Assembly (NCBI GenBank): GCA_015179125.1
Contig: WHVA01000324.1
Span: 1 to 64,000 of the forward strand
Origin: Gautieria morchelliformis
Taxonomy: Eukaryota > Basidiomycota > Agaricomycetes > Gomphales > Gomphaceae
Direction of reading: 5' to 3'
Length of the DNA stretch: 64,000 bases
Every line of letters begins with the position of its first letter. Positions within the stretch are counted from its first letter, which is position 1. Below the pieces are notes generated by a model. It was not told the DNA's origin and did not search any database. It worked only from the letters and a program-made list of their open reading frames with translations. Made by a program: the position numbers and the translations under genes. This document shows, piece after piece, positions 1 through 10,297 of the stretch.

Positions 1-480
1 ATAATTCACAAGTGGATACTCACTGTAATCCAAACAAGCTACTAAGGTTTCCAAAGCCTGTATCTGAACTCTCCAATCTTCGGCTCTCAGCTTATTGTGA
101 ATGGCAGAAATTATCCCACAAATAGAAATTTGGTCATAAATATCACCTGTGCATCTGTAAGTATGTGATATAATTTATGCAAAGGTCTCACTATGATGCA
201 TACTAGGGTGTCTAAGGCCTCGCATTGAAAAATATCATTTTCACTGGCCAGTAACCCTTGGATGGTATGTATCATATCTGGATTGGAAAATAAGTTATGA
301 AGGTCATCTGGGTATCTCTAAGCATGTGTTATAATTCACAAGATGATACTCACTGTGCACCATAGAAGCTCCTAGGACTTTCAAGGATAGATATCATTGC
401 GCAATCATTTTCTTTGAAAAGTATTTGCAGGTAATCATTCCTGTATGGCGGATGCTCACAACTTTTTATTACCTGTGGCT
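1..480. repeat. Degenerate tandem repeat, about 165 bp unit, three copies
   Basis: Three segments starting near 1, 171 and 329 share the opening pattern ATAATT(C/T)A..., then a motif like TACTCACTGT, then CTAAGG or CTAGG about 45 bases in. The spacing is about 160-170 bp. The copies are diverged and AT-rich and no open frame is supported. Confidence 0.4.
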
Positions 481-1792
481 TCACCCATTTTATTCTCAGA
501 TTATAGAAAGAAGAGGATCAAAGTACATGCCAATCTTATTGTTGGGATATAAATAAATTTTCTTTTGTCCCTCCCCAAGCGGCGGCTCCGCTGAGGAGAA
601 CACCCCTTCTTATTTTTACGCCTCTTCTTATTGTTTCTACCCACTTTTAAGATACACTATATCATTATAACTATTCATACTAATACTCCTACTCATACCT
701 ATTAGAAGTATCTATCCAACTATCTGTTATTCTATCTTGTAGTCAGATACTCTCTCATATGTATATATATCTCCGAGATGTTTAAACATATACAGAATAT
801 TCTAATAACATCTATTATTCTCCTTATAAATACTACTATATATTCCTATATGTTGTTATTAATACTCTTATAATATATATTATATACTCATATATGCTGT
901 ATCACATGACCATTTTGATCATCTTGCAGCTTCAAATCCTGGGGATACTATGCACGGCCTCTAACTGAGAAGTCCTTGAGTGTATATAACTGTCAAGCAA
1001 TGTTGCAGAAGTCCTAAGGTGCCCCGCTGCCATTACTGCCTTCACGTGTTACGAATCACACGGCTGAATCCTTATTGGACTGACAAGTACAGATGTATCG
1101 TAGCCGCCAACAGGATTGCCATTTGCTATGGTTTCTCATGTATGATTGTCCCCATGAATAGGCCTTCAGATGCACCTCCTCAACTATGGCATCAGCCAAT
1201 GCATATAGTTGACCATTGTAGTAGTCAATGTCAAGCAAAATGAGTAGGAGAAAAACGGGTCAGAGATCATGCACGGAAGATTGCTGACGTGACACAGGAG
1301 GTGGTGGGGTAATGCAGCGACACGCTGCATGGTTGTGTATGGGCTCTGGATGTCGACGAAGGACGTGGTGCGCTGGTGGGCGGGCCTCTTGGTTGTCATG
1401 CACTTCATGTCCCCATGTCAGTTGACCGGACGCACAAATGATACTAATTTCTCCTGGCACGGAGACGCGACCGGCAGTGGACACAGATAATACGGAGGTT
1501 GTCGTAATCGAAGGTCCGCCAGGCATCCGCTTTACCATGAGCTTCATACCCAGTTCCATGGATAGCCAGAACGTGGCTAAATTCTCTAGTGTTCCCAGAC
1601 GCCACACGCGCATGGCCACTCTGTCGGTTTTGCGGACGTCGCAGAATCCTGCACAAGATAAACTGTTGGACAGCGATAGATAGATGGGATAGGGTATTCT
1701 GGAAGGAGTTTATTCTGTCAGAAAAATCGAGTGGGACGGGGATTAATGTAGACCTGAGAATGCGAGTGGCGAGTGTCAGGCCGGCTACATAG
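481..1792. other. AT-rich intergenic stretch, no gene recognised
   Basis: From 640 to 900 the sequence is extremely AT-rich with runs of TATATA. From 1256 to 1680 there are overlapping open frames on both strands, the longest being 119 codons on the minus strand, but none shows a recognisable domain, intron pattern or start context. Confidence 0.4.
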
Positions 1793-1917
1793 CACTGTAG
1801 AAAACTCCGACATTAGATTTCGGTACCTTTTACACAAACAGCAATAATCAGTACCTTTGAGCACTGACAAATCAGTGCTCAGAAATATCATTAAATGAGC
1901 ACCAAAAATAAGTGCTT
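1793..1917 (+). repeat. Left terminal inverted repeat (125 bp)
   Basis: This matches the reverse complement of 4357-4481 essentially base for base, apart from an early G/A difference (CACTG against CACTA). It contains an inner short palindrome, GAGCACTGACAAATCAGTGCTC. Confidence 0.9.
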
Positions 1918-2845
1918 TGGAGCACTGATTTTCAGATACTGAAAAACATGCAAGTATGTGAAAAAAAAAAAAAAAAAAGAAACATGATCGCCCTCTTCAC
2001 TGCATATGTTAGACCATTAGGCGTACAGAGCAATTTCCTCTTGTCGTCGAACTGAGTCCGCTTAGTAATTAGCGCTGCTGCCACTATAGCATGAAATATT
2101 GCTCACCAAGTCCTGGAGACATCGTGGCGACCAATGCAGTACCTTGTATGCGCGTCCGAATTTTTCCCCAAGTGATTTGAATCTCTGACCCACTTGAATT
2201 CTAACTCCTCTCTTCCCCCCATGACCACGGCCAACAGAAAACAAACTAACACTTGCCCTCATCAATTTTTCGATTGTGCCCAGTTATGATGGAGCGAACC
2301 AGGAGGAAAATGCAGAGTAAGTGAACATCGTGATGTTATCGTGTGATCCCCGCTCAACATCCGCATCAAAAAGCTCTTCTTACAAATGATATCGTGGGGT
2401 TGGGTAAAAATGCGGTGGTTTAGAGGGTGCCTCCTGGTAAGATACTCTTTCATTGAAAATACCATGCATATACTCAATATATATTATTTCTACGTGCCTC
2501 TCTGCTGCTCTCGCTCATGCACTCTGGGTCTTGCTCTCGCACTATCTCCCCTCGCCTGCTCGTTCTCACAATAGACCGCTCCCGCCCTCGCTCTCGCAAT
2601 GTGTCCTCGCTCTTACAATAGACCACTTCTGCTCCCACTCATGTGAAGGTTGCGAAAGGTGAGTGTGGGGGCTGGGCTGTCACAAGTATTGGGAGCCATT
2701 TTACATGCCTTATATGCCTACCTTCCTCATCGCTCACATACTCACATTCCAATCCTTCCAGCATACACAGCCCAGGTGCGCCCATGAACATCTCTACTAT
2801 TCCTTAACTCAACCTGACCACCGTATTTCTTTTTTTTTTGCACAG

Positions 2846-3680
2846 AAACACGGCCTTTATGAGCGACATGGGGAGGTACGTGTTGCAATTTGCCCTTGTC
2901 ATTGTTCTTTGAGCTTTACTTTACTTTGTCACTTATCGTTTTATACTTGCCCGGACGCGAGCTGACAAATATTACCCTTCCCTCTCATCCAGAAAGGCCT
3001 GAGACAGCACGAAGGCGGCCAGCATGTTCGATATGTTTTCGTCCTTCTTCGGTGGCGGCGGACGTGAGTCATTTCATCGTTAATTTATCGTTCTGCACGC
3101 TCAAAATGATACTTTGCCATATAATACTCCTCATACTCATGTGCCATATCATTCATGACATTTATGATCCTGTGACACTGCAGCTCAACAACAGGAGGTC
3201 CGCCGCAGGCCCATGACGACAAGCGACTTTGAAGTGAGCCTTGAGGATATGTATAAGGGTGTGGAGATCGACGTAGGTTCCAAACATTGTCTTTGTGTGA
3301 TTTCTGCTCTGACGATTATTGCTTTCGATGCCCATTCCTTCATCTCCATTTCTTGCGATCCTGCAACTCGGCATCCAGTTCATGATTAACATAAAGGTCT
3401 TCTGCGACCACTTCTGCGTTGGAGGACTTGCACATCCAGACGTGTCCCACATGCTTGTTCCACACATGCAGCACTATGCGCTCAACGTCCCCATGGGCAT
3501 TGCTGAGGGCAGTGAGTTCGTGTTTGAGGGTGAGGGCGACGAGAGCCCGGACTGGGAGGCGGGCACGTCATTATACGCGTCCTGGGTGGTAAGAACAAGG
3601 GTGGTTAGCGGTGGAAGGAGACAAGTTTGTATTGCACGAGAGCATTGGGGTTGAGGAGGTGTGTAGGCGATGTTGGGTGG
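2846..3680 (+). pseudogene. Captured fragment of an ER-type DnaJ (Scj1/ERdj3-like) co-chaperone gene
   Basis: Exon-like pieces at 2846-2875, 2993-3063, 3184-3272 and 3379-about 3680 are separated by GT-AG introns. In order they encode the end of a J-domain (LYERHGE, GLRQHEGGQ), a Gly/Phe linker (FDMFSSFFGGGG), the start of the substrate-binding region (FEVSLEDMYKG then ID), a ruined zinc-finger block (CDHFCVGG, other cysteines gone), and the motif EFVFEGEGDESPDWEAG. This order matches fungal Scj1-type DnaJ proteins that work with Hsp70 in the ER. It is not functional: most of the J-domain, the zinc centre and the C-terminus are missing. A small deletion after GGQH shifts the frame, and the sequence after 3575 continues only in another frame with stops. 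It lies entirely inside the TIR element. Confidence 0.8.
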
Positions 3681-4356
3681 GTTGGGACATAGCTTTCAAT
3701 CTATGTATTTCTGTCTTTCAGTAATAGAAAGCACTGTTATATTGTGTTCTAAAGTACCATTTATAAGTAACTTAAGAACTGAAAATCAGTGTTCTAGGAC
3801 ACTGAAAGCGGACATTCTAGCTACTAGATTTCGGTACCAAGCTTATCGAGAGGAAGCGTCAAAAATCTGCTCCCCGATTACTTATTATCAGTAACTTGGG
3901 CACTGAAAAATTGGTGCGTAATGTACTTATATTAAGTGCCCTCAGTTACTGCAGTGATAGTGGCCTCACCCCCGGTGAAAAGAGGTTATGCTAGGATCGG
4001 ACGCTGTTGGACGCAAAATCTGCAAACTGCGCTAATCAGGCAGTATCTGCTCTCAAATCTGCATATTTGGTAAACCCACTCGAAAAACTGAAATCCAGCT
4101 ACTTGAACGACTGGGACTGTGACTTGGGGACTAACATTTGTAAAATTTCGTAAAATCTACTTTGCTTTTGCTAGCTTTTGCTGTGCCCAGACTTTGCTCA
4201 GATTGTATTCAGTGCAGCAACTATAAATATCAACGAAAAAAATGTCCAGCCCCAGAAAAACCCCAAGCAATTGATCACGACAAGTACCGGTACCCCAACA
4301 GAAGGGAAATCACATATATGCAACCCAAGGGCTCTTTCTTTCTCTCCTCTCGCCAC

Positions 4357-4481
4357 AAGCACTTATTTTTGGTGCTCATTTAATGATATTTCTGAGCACT
4401 GATTTGTCAGTGCTCAAAGGTACTGATTATTGCTGTTTGTGTAAAAGGTACCGAAATCTAATGTCGGAGTTTTCTATAGTG
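4357..4481 (-). repeat. Right terminal inverted repeat (125 bp)
   Basis: This is the reverse complement of 1793-1917. The match stops abruptly at 1917/4357, where the unique interior begins. Confidence 0.9.
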
Positions 4482-5503
4482 GTAAGGATTTCAGAAGCGA
4501 CGGATTTAGCGATGGTGGGGCCATACTGGGCAATTATGCCTGGGGCCCATTATCATATTGTTTATCAGGTGTAGTGGGGGGCGACGAGGAAAAGAACAAT
4601 GGCTGTCAGAAGCAGTAGTAGATATCTAGTATTTTCTGGTTATCGCGGCATCGCTGTGTCTGGACGATAGACAAACCAGATGATTAAAATGTGGATAGAG
4701 CTGCCTCACGGTGTGAACGTATAGGCAGTAGATGTGCTTTACCAGTACTGGCACCCAGAATCGCGAGGATGAAAATGGGGATCATGTGTGAACCAATACC
4801 GATTAAGGTTGACACCCACTACATCCTACTCCAGGAGCGATGAGGTCGGATATGGGAGTATGTTGGGTCTGCGTGTGGAGGAAGACTTTGGTGAATAATG
4901 CGTGGAATAATTCAGAGGAAAGTACAGACAGCACACTTGCGCGCTGTCGAGGCAACGAGGGGATGGAGTGCATGGGGACCACGACAAGCAAAGCGGCAAA
5001 CTCGAACGAGGGCTGCAGTGTCACCAGGACGCAGCGCTACGGCGCGGGCTTCGCGGTTGCGGCGTATCCTACATCAGTTGAGAGCCTGTTGTTTACCCGG
5101 GCTTGGAACCTGTGAGCACTTTGACAAGGTGTAACGGGTGGGGAAATACGTCTCTCAATCACTGTAATAGGCAACTGCCAGAATAATTACGGTCAGTGGC
5201 CCCCTTGCCGGAGGAGAGCCGTCGGGATAAGACACGAGCAACAAATCGTACTGTAAGAAAGAAAATGGGAACATGTTCAGGATAAAATAAGAGCATGCAG
5301 GGAAAGCCGACATAGGATATCAAAGAAAAATAAATCACAGGACAGGGTGTGTCGACAGAACCCTCCCTCAGGCTTTCAGTCGGAGTCGGGGACGCGTCAC
5401 GTCACGTGAGATCATGTACGTAGTGCCACCCGTGCACTCCATGACTAACAAACTTTCGGACCCCACAGCATCGCTATCCCAGTGTCCCATGCCTCTCTCT
5501 TCA
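4482..5503. other. Intergenic stretch, no gene recognised
   Basis: Short overlapping frames occur at 4803-5134 on both strands, but neither strand gives a recognisable protein. It would contain the promoter of the downstream gene. Confidence 0.35.
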
Positions 5504-5599
5504 ATGCCCAGAAAAAATGCGAGAAAACGAAAGCGTCCGCCCATTAACCTAATCTCCTCAGAAGAATCGGATGGTCCAGTCTTTCCTTCCATCCATGTG

Positions 5600-5833
5600 A
5601 ATCTTTCGCCTAAGAAGACCGACCGCGAATCCAAGTCCATTCCCCAACACGTGGCCCGTCACGACTCGGAACTCCCTCCCTCTTTATCTAGCTTGTCAAG
5701 CATTTCGACTGATGAGAATCTTTCGCCAAAGAAGAGCGACCGCGAATCCAAGTCCATTCCTCAACATGTGGCGCGTGACGACTCAGAACACCCTCCCTCT
5801 TTATCTAGCTTGTCTAGCATCTCCACTGATGAG
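5600..5833 (+). repeat. Two tandem 117 bp coding repeats
   Basis: 5600-5716 and 5717-5833 are adjacent direct repeats of 39 codons each, starting NLSPKK and ending SISTDE. They differ by a few bases (for example T/S after PKK and HDSEL/DDSEH). The in-frame length and low divergence fit a recent unit duplication in a disordered region. Confidence 0.9.
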
Positions 5834-7334
5834 GATGAACCCGACCTCGAGCTCGACTTGAGCACATTTGGCAAGGTTCGCACTGCGAAGTGTGTTCTGT
5901 CTCCCACACATTAAGCACAGATCTCATCCACATCCTAGACTCACAGATCCGTCAACACATTCTGTGGCACCACTCGGGTAGGGCTGAGACGGTCTGCGCG
6001 GCATGCGGATCTTCCAGCACCCGACTACGCGAGAAAACTGGAGCTGTTCCGTGCCTATAGCCCCCGCTCTGGAAAGGGTAAATACGATGTTGATGCGAAG
6101 GGCAAAGGCAAAGCGATGGTGCCCGATGCTTGCCCACTTGACATGCTACTCAAGGATCGTGAGGGTGCACGCAAGGCCCGTGTTGAGACGAAACGGAAGC
6201 GTGCCCATTCAGACGCTTCTGCCTCTGACCCTGCGTTATCCACGGGCTCCAATCTTTTTGAAACGCCTAAGCGCGTTCATCCTCACGCACAGACAGAATG
6301 TCCCTTTAGTGATATGTGGTCCCCTCACGATGGCCCTGCTCTTTTGATGGGAGCCGCCGCTCGCGAAGAATGGCTGGGTAGGAAGGGGGCCAAAGCGGTA
6401 GGAAAGATTCTAGACAGCTATCTCAAAAAGAAGAGCAACACTGAGGAGAAACAAAGTGATGTTTTGTTTTGGAGTAAAGACGTCAAGGTGACCACCTTCC
6501 TCATGAGTTCTCGCACCAGCGTTAAAACGTTTTATTAGCAGGGTGATAATGACATCGTTCCCGACTTGGTGGCGCCAAACTCCTGCCACCCTCTTTTGAC
6601 TGCCTTGAACGATGCGATGAACCGCAAGGGTATAGGACACATTTTGTTTGATATTTCAATTGTTCATGGTTGCTATGTCAGAGTATGAGGTTGCCTCCCA
6701 TCTGCTGGATTCTGGCGCTCTTGCATCTGCCCCAATTTCAGCTCCACTTTTGGACTGGCTCTTTGCCGCAGGTAGGCCCTCTATGTTATTGCCTTCCCGT
6801 TGCTTACTTGTGCGAACGCAGCCATGTCCACGGCATGTCGAGATCTCTCGCTGTCAGCTTATCGATCTATGTTGCTGTTGCATCGCGAGGTTTGCTCCAC
6901 GGCAGCATTGGCCCGTCCATACCTTAGCCCCACGCGCCTCCTCACACCACTCATCAAGCTCGGCGTGAATACGCAAGTCGCTGCAGCATTTGGAGCTGAT
7001 GCGGACGCCATGGTGTCTCCCACGGGTATGAGTCCGGAACTGAAAGCGGAGATGTTGTGCCGTTACTTTTCCATGCTTGAGGTGCTCGGTCGGTCTGTAA
7101 TGCGTTTGTACTACTCTGCCTCGGTTTACAGCTGACACTTTGTTTGAATTAGCTCCCAAAGCATAGACCCCACGGCAATACCTTCCATTGTATCTATTCT
7201 TCTTCTCCTCTCCCTAGACCCGTCCGCGGTCCCCGAACTCCAGCAAGACGCCGTCTCCGCAATCGAAGCCGTTCTCGTAAGCCCAACCGTGACCCGCACC
7301 GTCGAGCTCGACACCTGCAAATTCGTCTTGCGCG

Positions 7335-8613
7335 TAGTGTTCTGCAAAGCCCGGCTCGGCTCAAAAGCCCCGGCTTCGGCTCGGCTCATGCCGGCTCGGG
7401 CTCACAGAATTCAGGGCCGGGCCCTGAGTGCCGGCTTGGGCTCGGCTCGGGCTTGGCCCGGCTTAAGCCGGGGCTCTTCAGTGGGAAATATCGACCGAGG
7501 GGATGCAACGCCGAAGTGGAAATTCTATGTACTTTTAACTAGCTAGTCGTATTCTATATCAACTTCGCTCTCCCCCTCCACAAGCTCTGTATTGAGCCTG
7601 TGCCAAGAAGATCAGACTGAGCTACAATTCATTATGAAGGCTTACCTGGCGCGAGGCTTGCATGTGCCGGCGAAGTGTACTTACTTCGAATACATAAGTT
7701 ATTTTTTGTCGGTCATTTTTCCTACAAATAATATAGTCCTCATTTGCCTGCCATGGAGGAGACCTGACTCACCGGCACAATTTGCAGTCAATAATTTTTT
7801 TACCTTCCTCAACGTGTAGATTATCGAAAAAATAACGTGTATCCAAAGTACGATCTTTGGACTTGATCTCTGTGTCAGGTAAGCCCTCTACCGCATCTAG
7901 ATCCTTGAGCCAGCCGTCAGGGCGAGCCGGAGCTCCCTGGACTATCTTATCTTGTATGGCTGAAGTCCCCGGTGTAGCCTTGCTTTGAGTACCTGAATCT
8001 TAGATCAATAGATAGACAATATTCTATGCAAAGATATGACTCACCAGTAATGCCACCAGATTCCTTATTCGTAACCATTTCAGTACTACTGAAATCAGTA
8101 GGCTTGGCAACGGTCCTTGCATTTGGCTCGATCACCAGGGCCGGCTCAACAATAGTCTTTTGTTTTTTATTTTTATGTTGGTCAGTTTCTACCACCTTAG
8201 TCACGACCTTGGCATGCTTGCGTTGACCAAGAACATTGGCCACATTATCGGGATCCTTCAGTGCGGCGCTTGGCTTTAGCGTTCGGCCCGAACGGGCACT
8301 CTTGATAGGGAGCAGCTGAACCTCGTCCGCATTGCTGGGGTCCTGGATACGGGGCAAGGGCATGGCAGTGAGCAGCAGACAGAAATTTTTTCAAACTCAA
8401 CCAATAGAGTACAGGAGATACTCAAATTAGCTACCTGAGTGCATACCGGGTAAGCGCCCAAAAGCCGCGGCTTCAGGGCTCGGCTCGGGCTCTCAAAACT
8501 CAAGCCGGGCCCTAGATCCCGGCCTCAGGACGGCTTTGGCCCGGCTCGGCCCGGCTTTTGGGGGCCCGGCTCCGGCTTAGGCCGCGGCTGAAGCCGGGCT
8601 TTGCAGAACACTA
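7335..8613 (-). mobile_element. hAT-superfamily deletion derivative with 8 bp target duplication
   Basis: Both ends read TAGTGTTCTGCAAAGCCCGG inwards, giving a perfect TIR of about 22 bp. The element is flanked by the 8 bp direct repeat CTTGCGCG at 7327-7334 and 8614-8621, the hallmark hAT target duplication. Subterminal regions are full of GGCTCGGC-type repeats on both sides, as in many hAT elements. At 1279 bp it is far too short for a full transposase and keeps only the N-terminal part. It sits inside a coding exon of the surrounding gene. Confidence 0.93.
7750..8363 (-). pseudogene. N-terminal remnant of a BED-finger hAT transposase
   Basis: On the minus strand an open frame starts at 8363 (MPLPRIQDPSNADEVQ) and runs to about 8043, followed by a GTGAGT donor. 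It resumes after an intron as ATPGTSAIQDKIVQG..., ending near 7760 with RYFFDNLHVEEGKKIIDCKLC at another GTGAGT donor. A basic, low-complexity leader followed by a CxxC half of a BED-type zinc finger is the usual start of basidiomycete hAT transposases. The catalytic RNase H fold and dimerisation region are absent, so the element depends on a transposase elsewhere. Confidence 0.65.
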
Positions 8614-9566
8614 CTTGCGCGTCACGAAAGAAATGGGATTCACGCCTGATCTCCAGCTACGCCTTCTTGCGCTCCTGCCTGGGTGTAGCGCTAATTCAGG
8701 GCGTGTACGGCGCTGGATCGCATGGGCGATGCTCGGAGGCGACCTGCACACCTTCCACGCCTGTTCAGATGCCCCGCCTATCCAATTGATGCTCGATTTA
8801 TTTTCCAAGACCACTCTTGGCGTCGTGAAACTCGGAGTGACGCCCGACACAGACTACCAACACCTCGGCGCCCTCGTCAACATACTCTCGGTGGCCATGA
8901 GGCCGTCGATGCGTACGTCCGCCATGCCAACGGCAGCGGCAGTGTCTTGACCAGAAATGTGTACGAAGCACTCGAGCAGATGAACGGGAAGATTGGTATG
9001 TACTTAATGCTATTAAACTTTTTATGTTAGTTCAACACTAAATCCTTAATCCTCCGAGTCATTAGTGGATGATCGGGCGGCGCACATGGATCGTACCAAA
9101 ACGAAGGAGGCCATCAACAGGCTGCACAAGCGGCTTATATACCAGCGCCATGCGGTGCTGGAGACGCTGCGTACGAAGACAGGGAAAATGGATCAGTTCC
9201 TCGTTGCTAAGCCCAAGTCTGCGGCGTCACGGACCAAAGTCCAAGGCGGAATAGAGCCTACCAAGGGCGAATGAAGGAGGTCCGCCTGATAGTTTGCTAG
9301 CACCAAGATGTACTATGTCCTACAATACTACTGTACTGTACTGTAATGGGACCGACGTATTTGTTTTCGATTCTCACGCTCTTGTCGTTTACGCGATGGC
9401 TCGACCTGCGTACGTGCCACTAGTGACTGACAGCGTCATGAGCATAGAGTATGTAAGTGTCTTTATTTTTAGCAAGGCATAATAATGTCTCCTGGGAATG
9501 CAATTCTGTCTCCGGCAAACAGCCGCCTGTCCTCGAATATAACCCAGCCGTCTCAACATTAAGCCA

Positions 9567-10157
9567 CTACGGGGTGCTTTTAGAGAAGAAGGCAATCAGA
9601 TGCCATCCCCCATCATCTTCCGATGACTGTTGTGACAAGACCGCTCCGGTAGCTGTGTTGGAAGAATCCGCCTCGACTCGATAAGGGCGAGAGTCATCGG
9701 GAAAGATCAGGACCAGGGCGGAAGTGATCAGCTCCTTGAGTTTGTCAAAGGAGGCCTGTTCCGGCTCTCCCCACTGCCATCCAACCTCCTTCTTGGTGAG
9801 GTTGAAGAGGGCACGAGCGTGGCATGAGAAGTCCTTGATGAACCGCCGGTAGAAATTGACAAACCCAATGAAGGACTGGACCTCTTTCTTGTTCCACGGC
9901 ACAGGCCAATCCGATACACCGGAAACCTTGACTGGGTCCATTTCCACCTTTCCTTCCAACACAATCACCCCAAGATACTCTATCCGCGTCCGCTCAAATT
10001 CGCACTTTTCTGGCTTGAGACACAGGTTGTATTCCCGGAGCCGTTCCAGCACTCTCCGCACGACTTCCCAATGTTCCGACATTGTTTTGGTGAAGATGAG
10101 GATGTCATTGAGGTAGACGCAGACAACCCCTTCTGCTATCATGTCACAAATTCCCAT
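9567..10157 (-). pseudogene. Ty3/Gypsy reverse transcriptase fragment with mutated active site
   Basis: A 196-codon frame covers the end of the RT palm and the connection to RNase H. It has VVCVYLNDILIF, where the catalytic YxDD box is YLND; then LCLKPEKCEF, IEYLGVIV, the typical FIGFVNFYRRFIKDFS segment, and the start of the RNase H-like part (YRVEADSSNTATGAVLSQ). The second aspartate of the YxDD box is replaced by Asn, so it could not polymerise even if complete. Upstream RT blocks, integrase and LTRs are missing. It ends only about 140 bp before the transaldolase start codon. Confidence 0.85.
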
Positions 10158-10297
10158 TCCTGGCGTATGACTTGCAGGAACGCGATCGCAGCGATTATTA
10201 AGGTGATCCGGAAGCCGCCACGTATCCGTCCAGGGGCAGCGCGGGAAAACACCACGTCAATAATTATGTACCAGTTCGTCTCTATGTCACAACCATC

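Larger units (their letters stand above)
1793..4481. mobile_element. Non-autonomous TIR transposon with CACTA-like ends carrying a host-gene fragment
   Basis: The left end begins CACTGTAGAAAACTCCGACA, and the reverse complement of the right end begins CACTATAGAAAACTCCGACA. The two ends then match without a visible break for 125 bp, so this is a 2689 bp TIR element. The CACTR start is typical of the CACTA (CMC/EnSpm) superfamily; assignment rests on termini only. I could not find a convincing 2-3 bp target duplication (TAG on the left, GTA on the right). No transposase is visible inside; the interior holds exon fragments of a DnaJ gene with their introns. This resembles gene capture by non-autonomous plant elements such as Pack-type CACTA, but that is an inference. 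Confidence 0.8.
5504..9274 (+). pseudogene. Decayed gene resembling the CANIN (Nse6/SLF2-like) family, interrupted by a hAT element
   Basis: The proposed start at 5504 opens MPRKNARKRK and a low-complexity, Ser/Glu/Lys-rich N-terminus with a 39-residue tandem repeat. Further coding blocks follow at about 5930-6060 (ILWHHSGRAETVCAACG), 6080-6460, 6540-6660, 6700-7135 (helical, e.g. SPTRLLTPLIKLG), 7200-7334, then after the hAT insertion 8614-8995 and 9066-9274 (ending in a Lys-rich tail with DQFLVAKPK). Joining the sequence across the hAT element restores one frame (CKFVLR then VTKEMGF). The helical middle and basic tail recall the fungal CANIN family of the Smc5/6 complex; that name is tentative. 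A one-base slip near 8905 and frame breaks near 6040 suggest a pseudogene, though unrecognised introns could explain some of them. Confidence 0.45.

Noticed and set aside
1260..1619. 119-codon minus-strand frame as a gene
   Set aside because: Overlaps open frames in other phases and has no recognisable motif.
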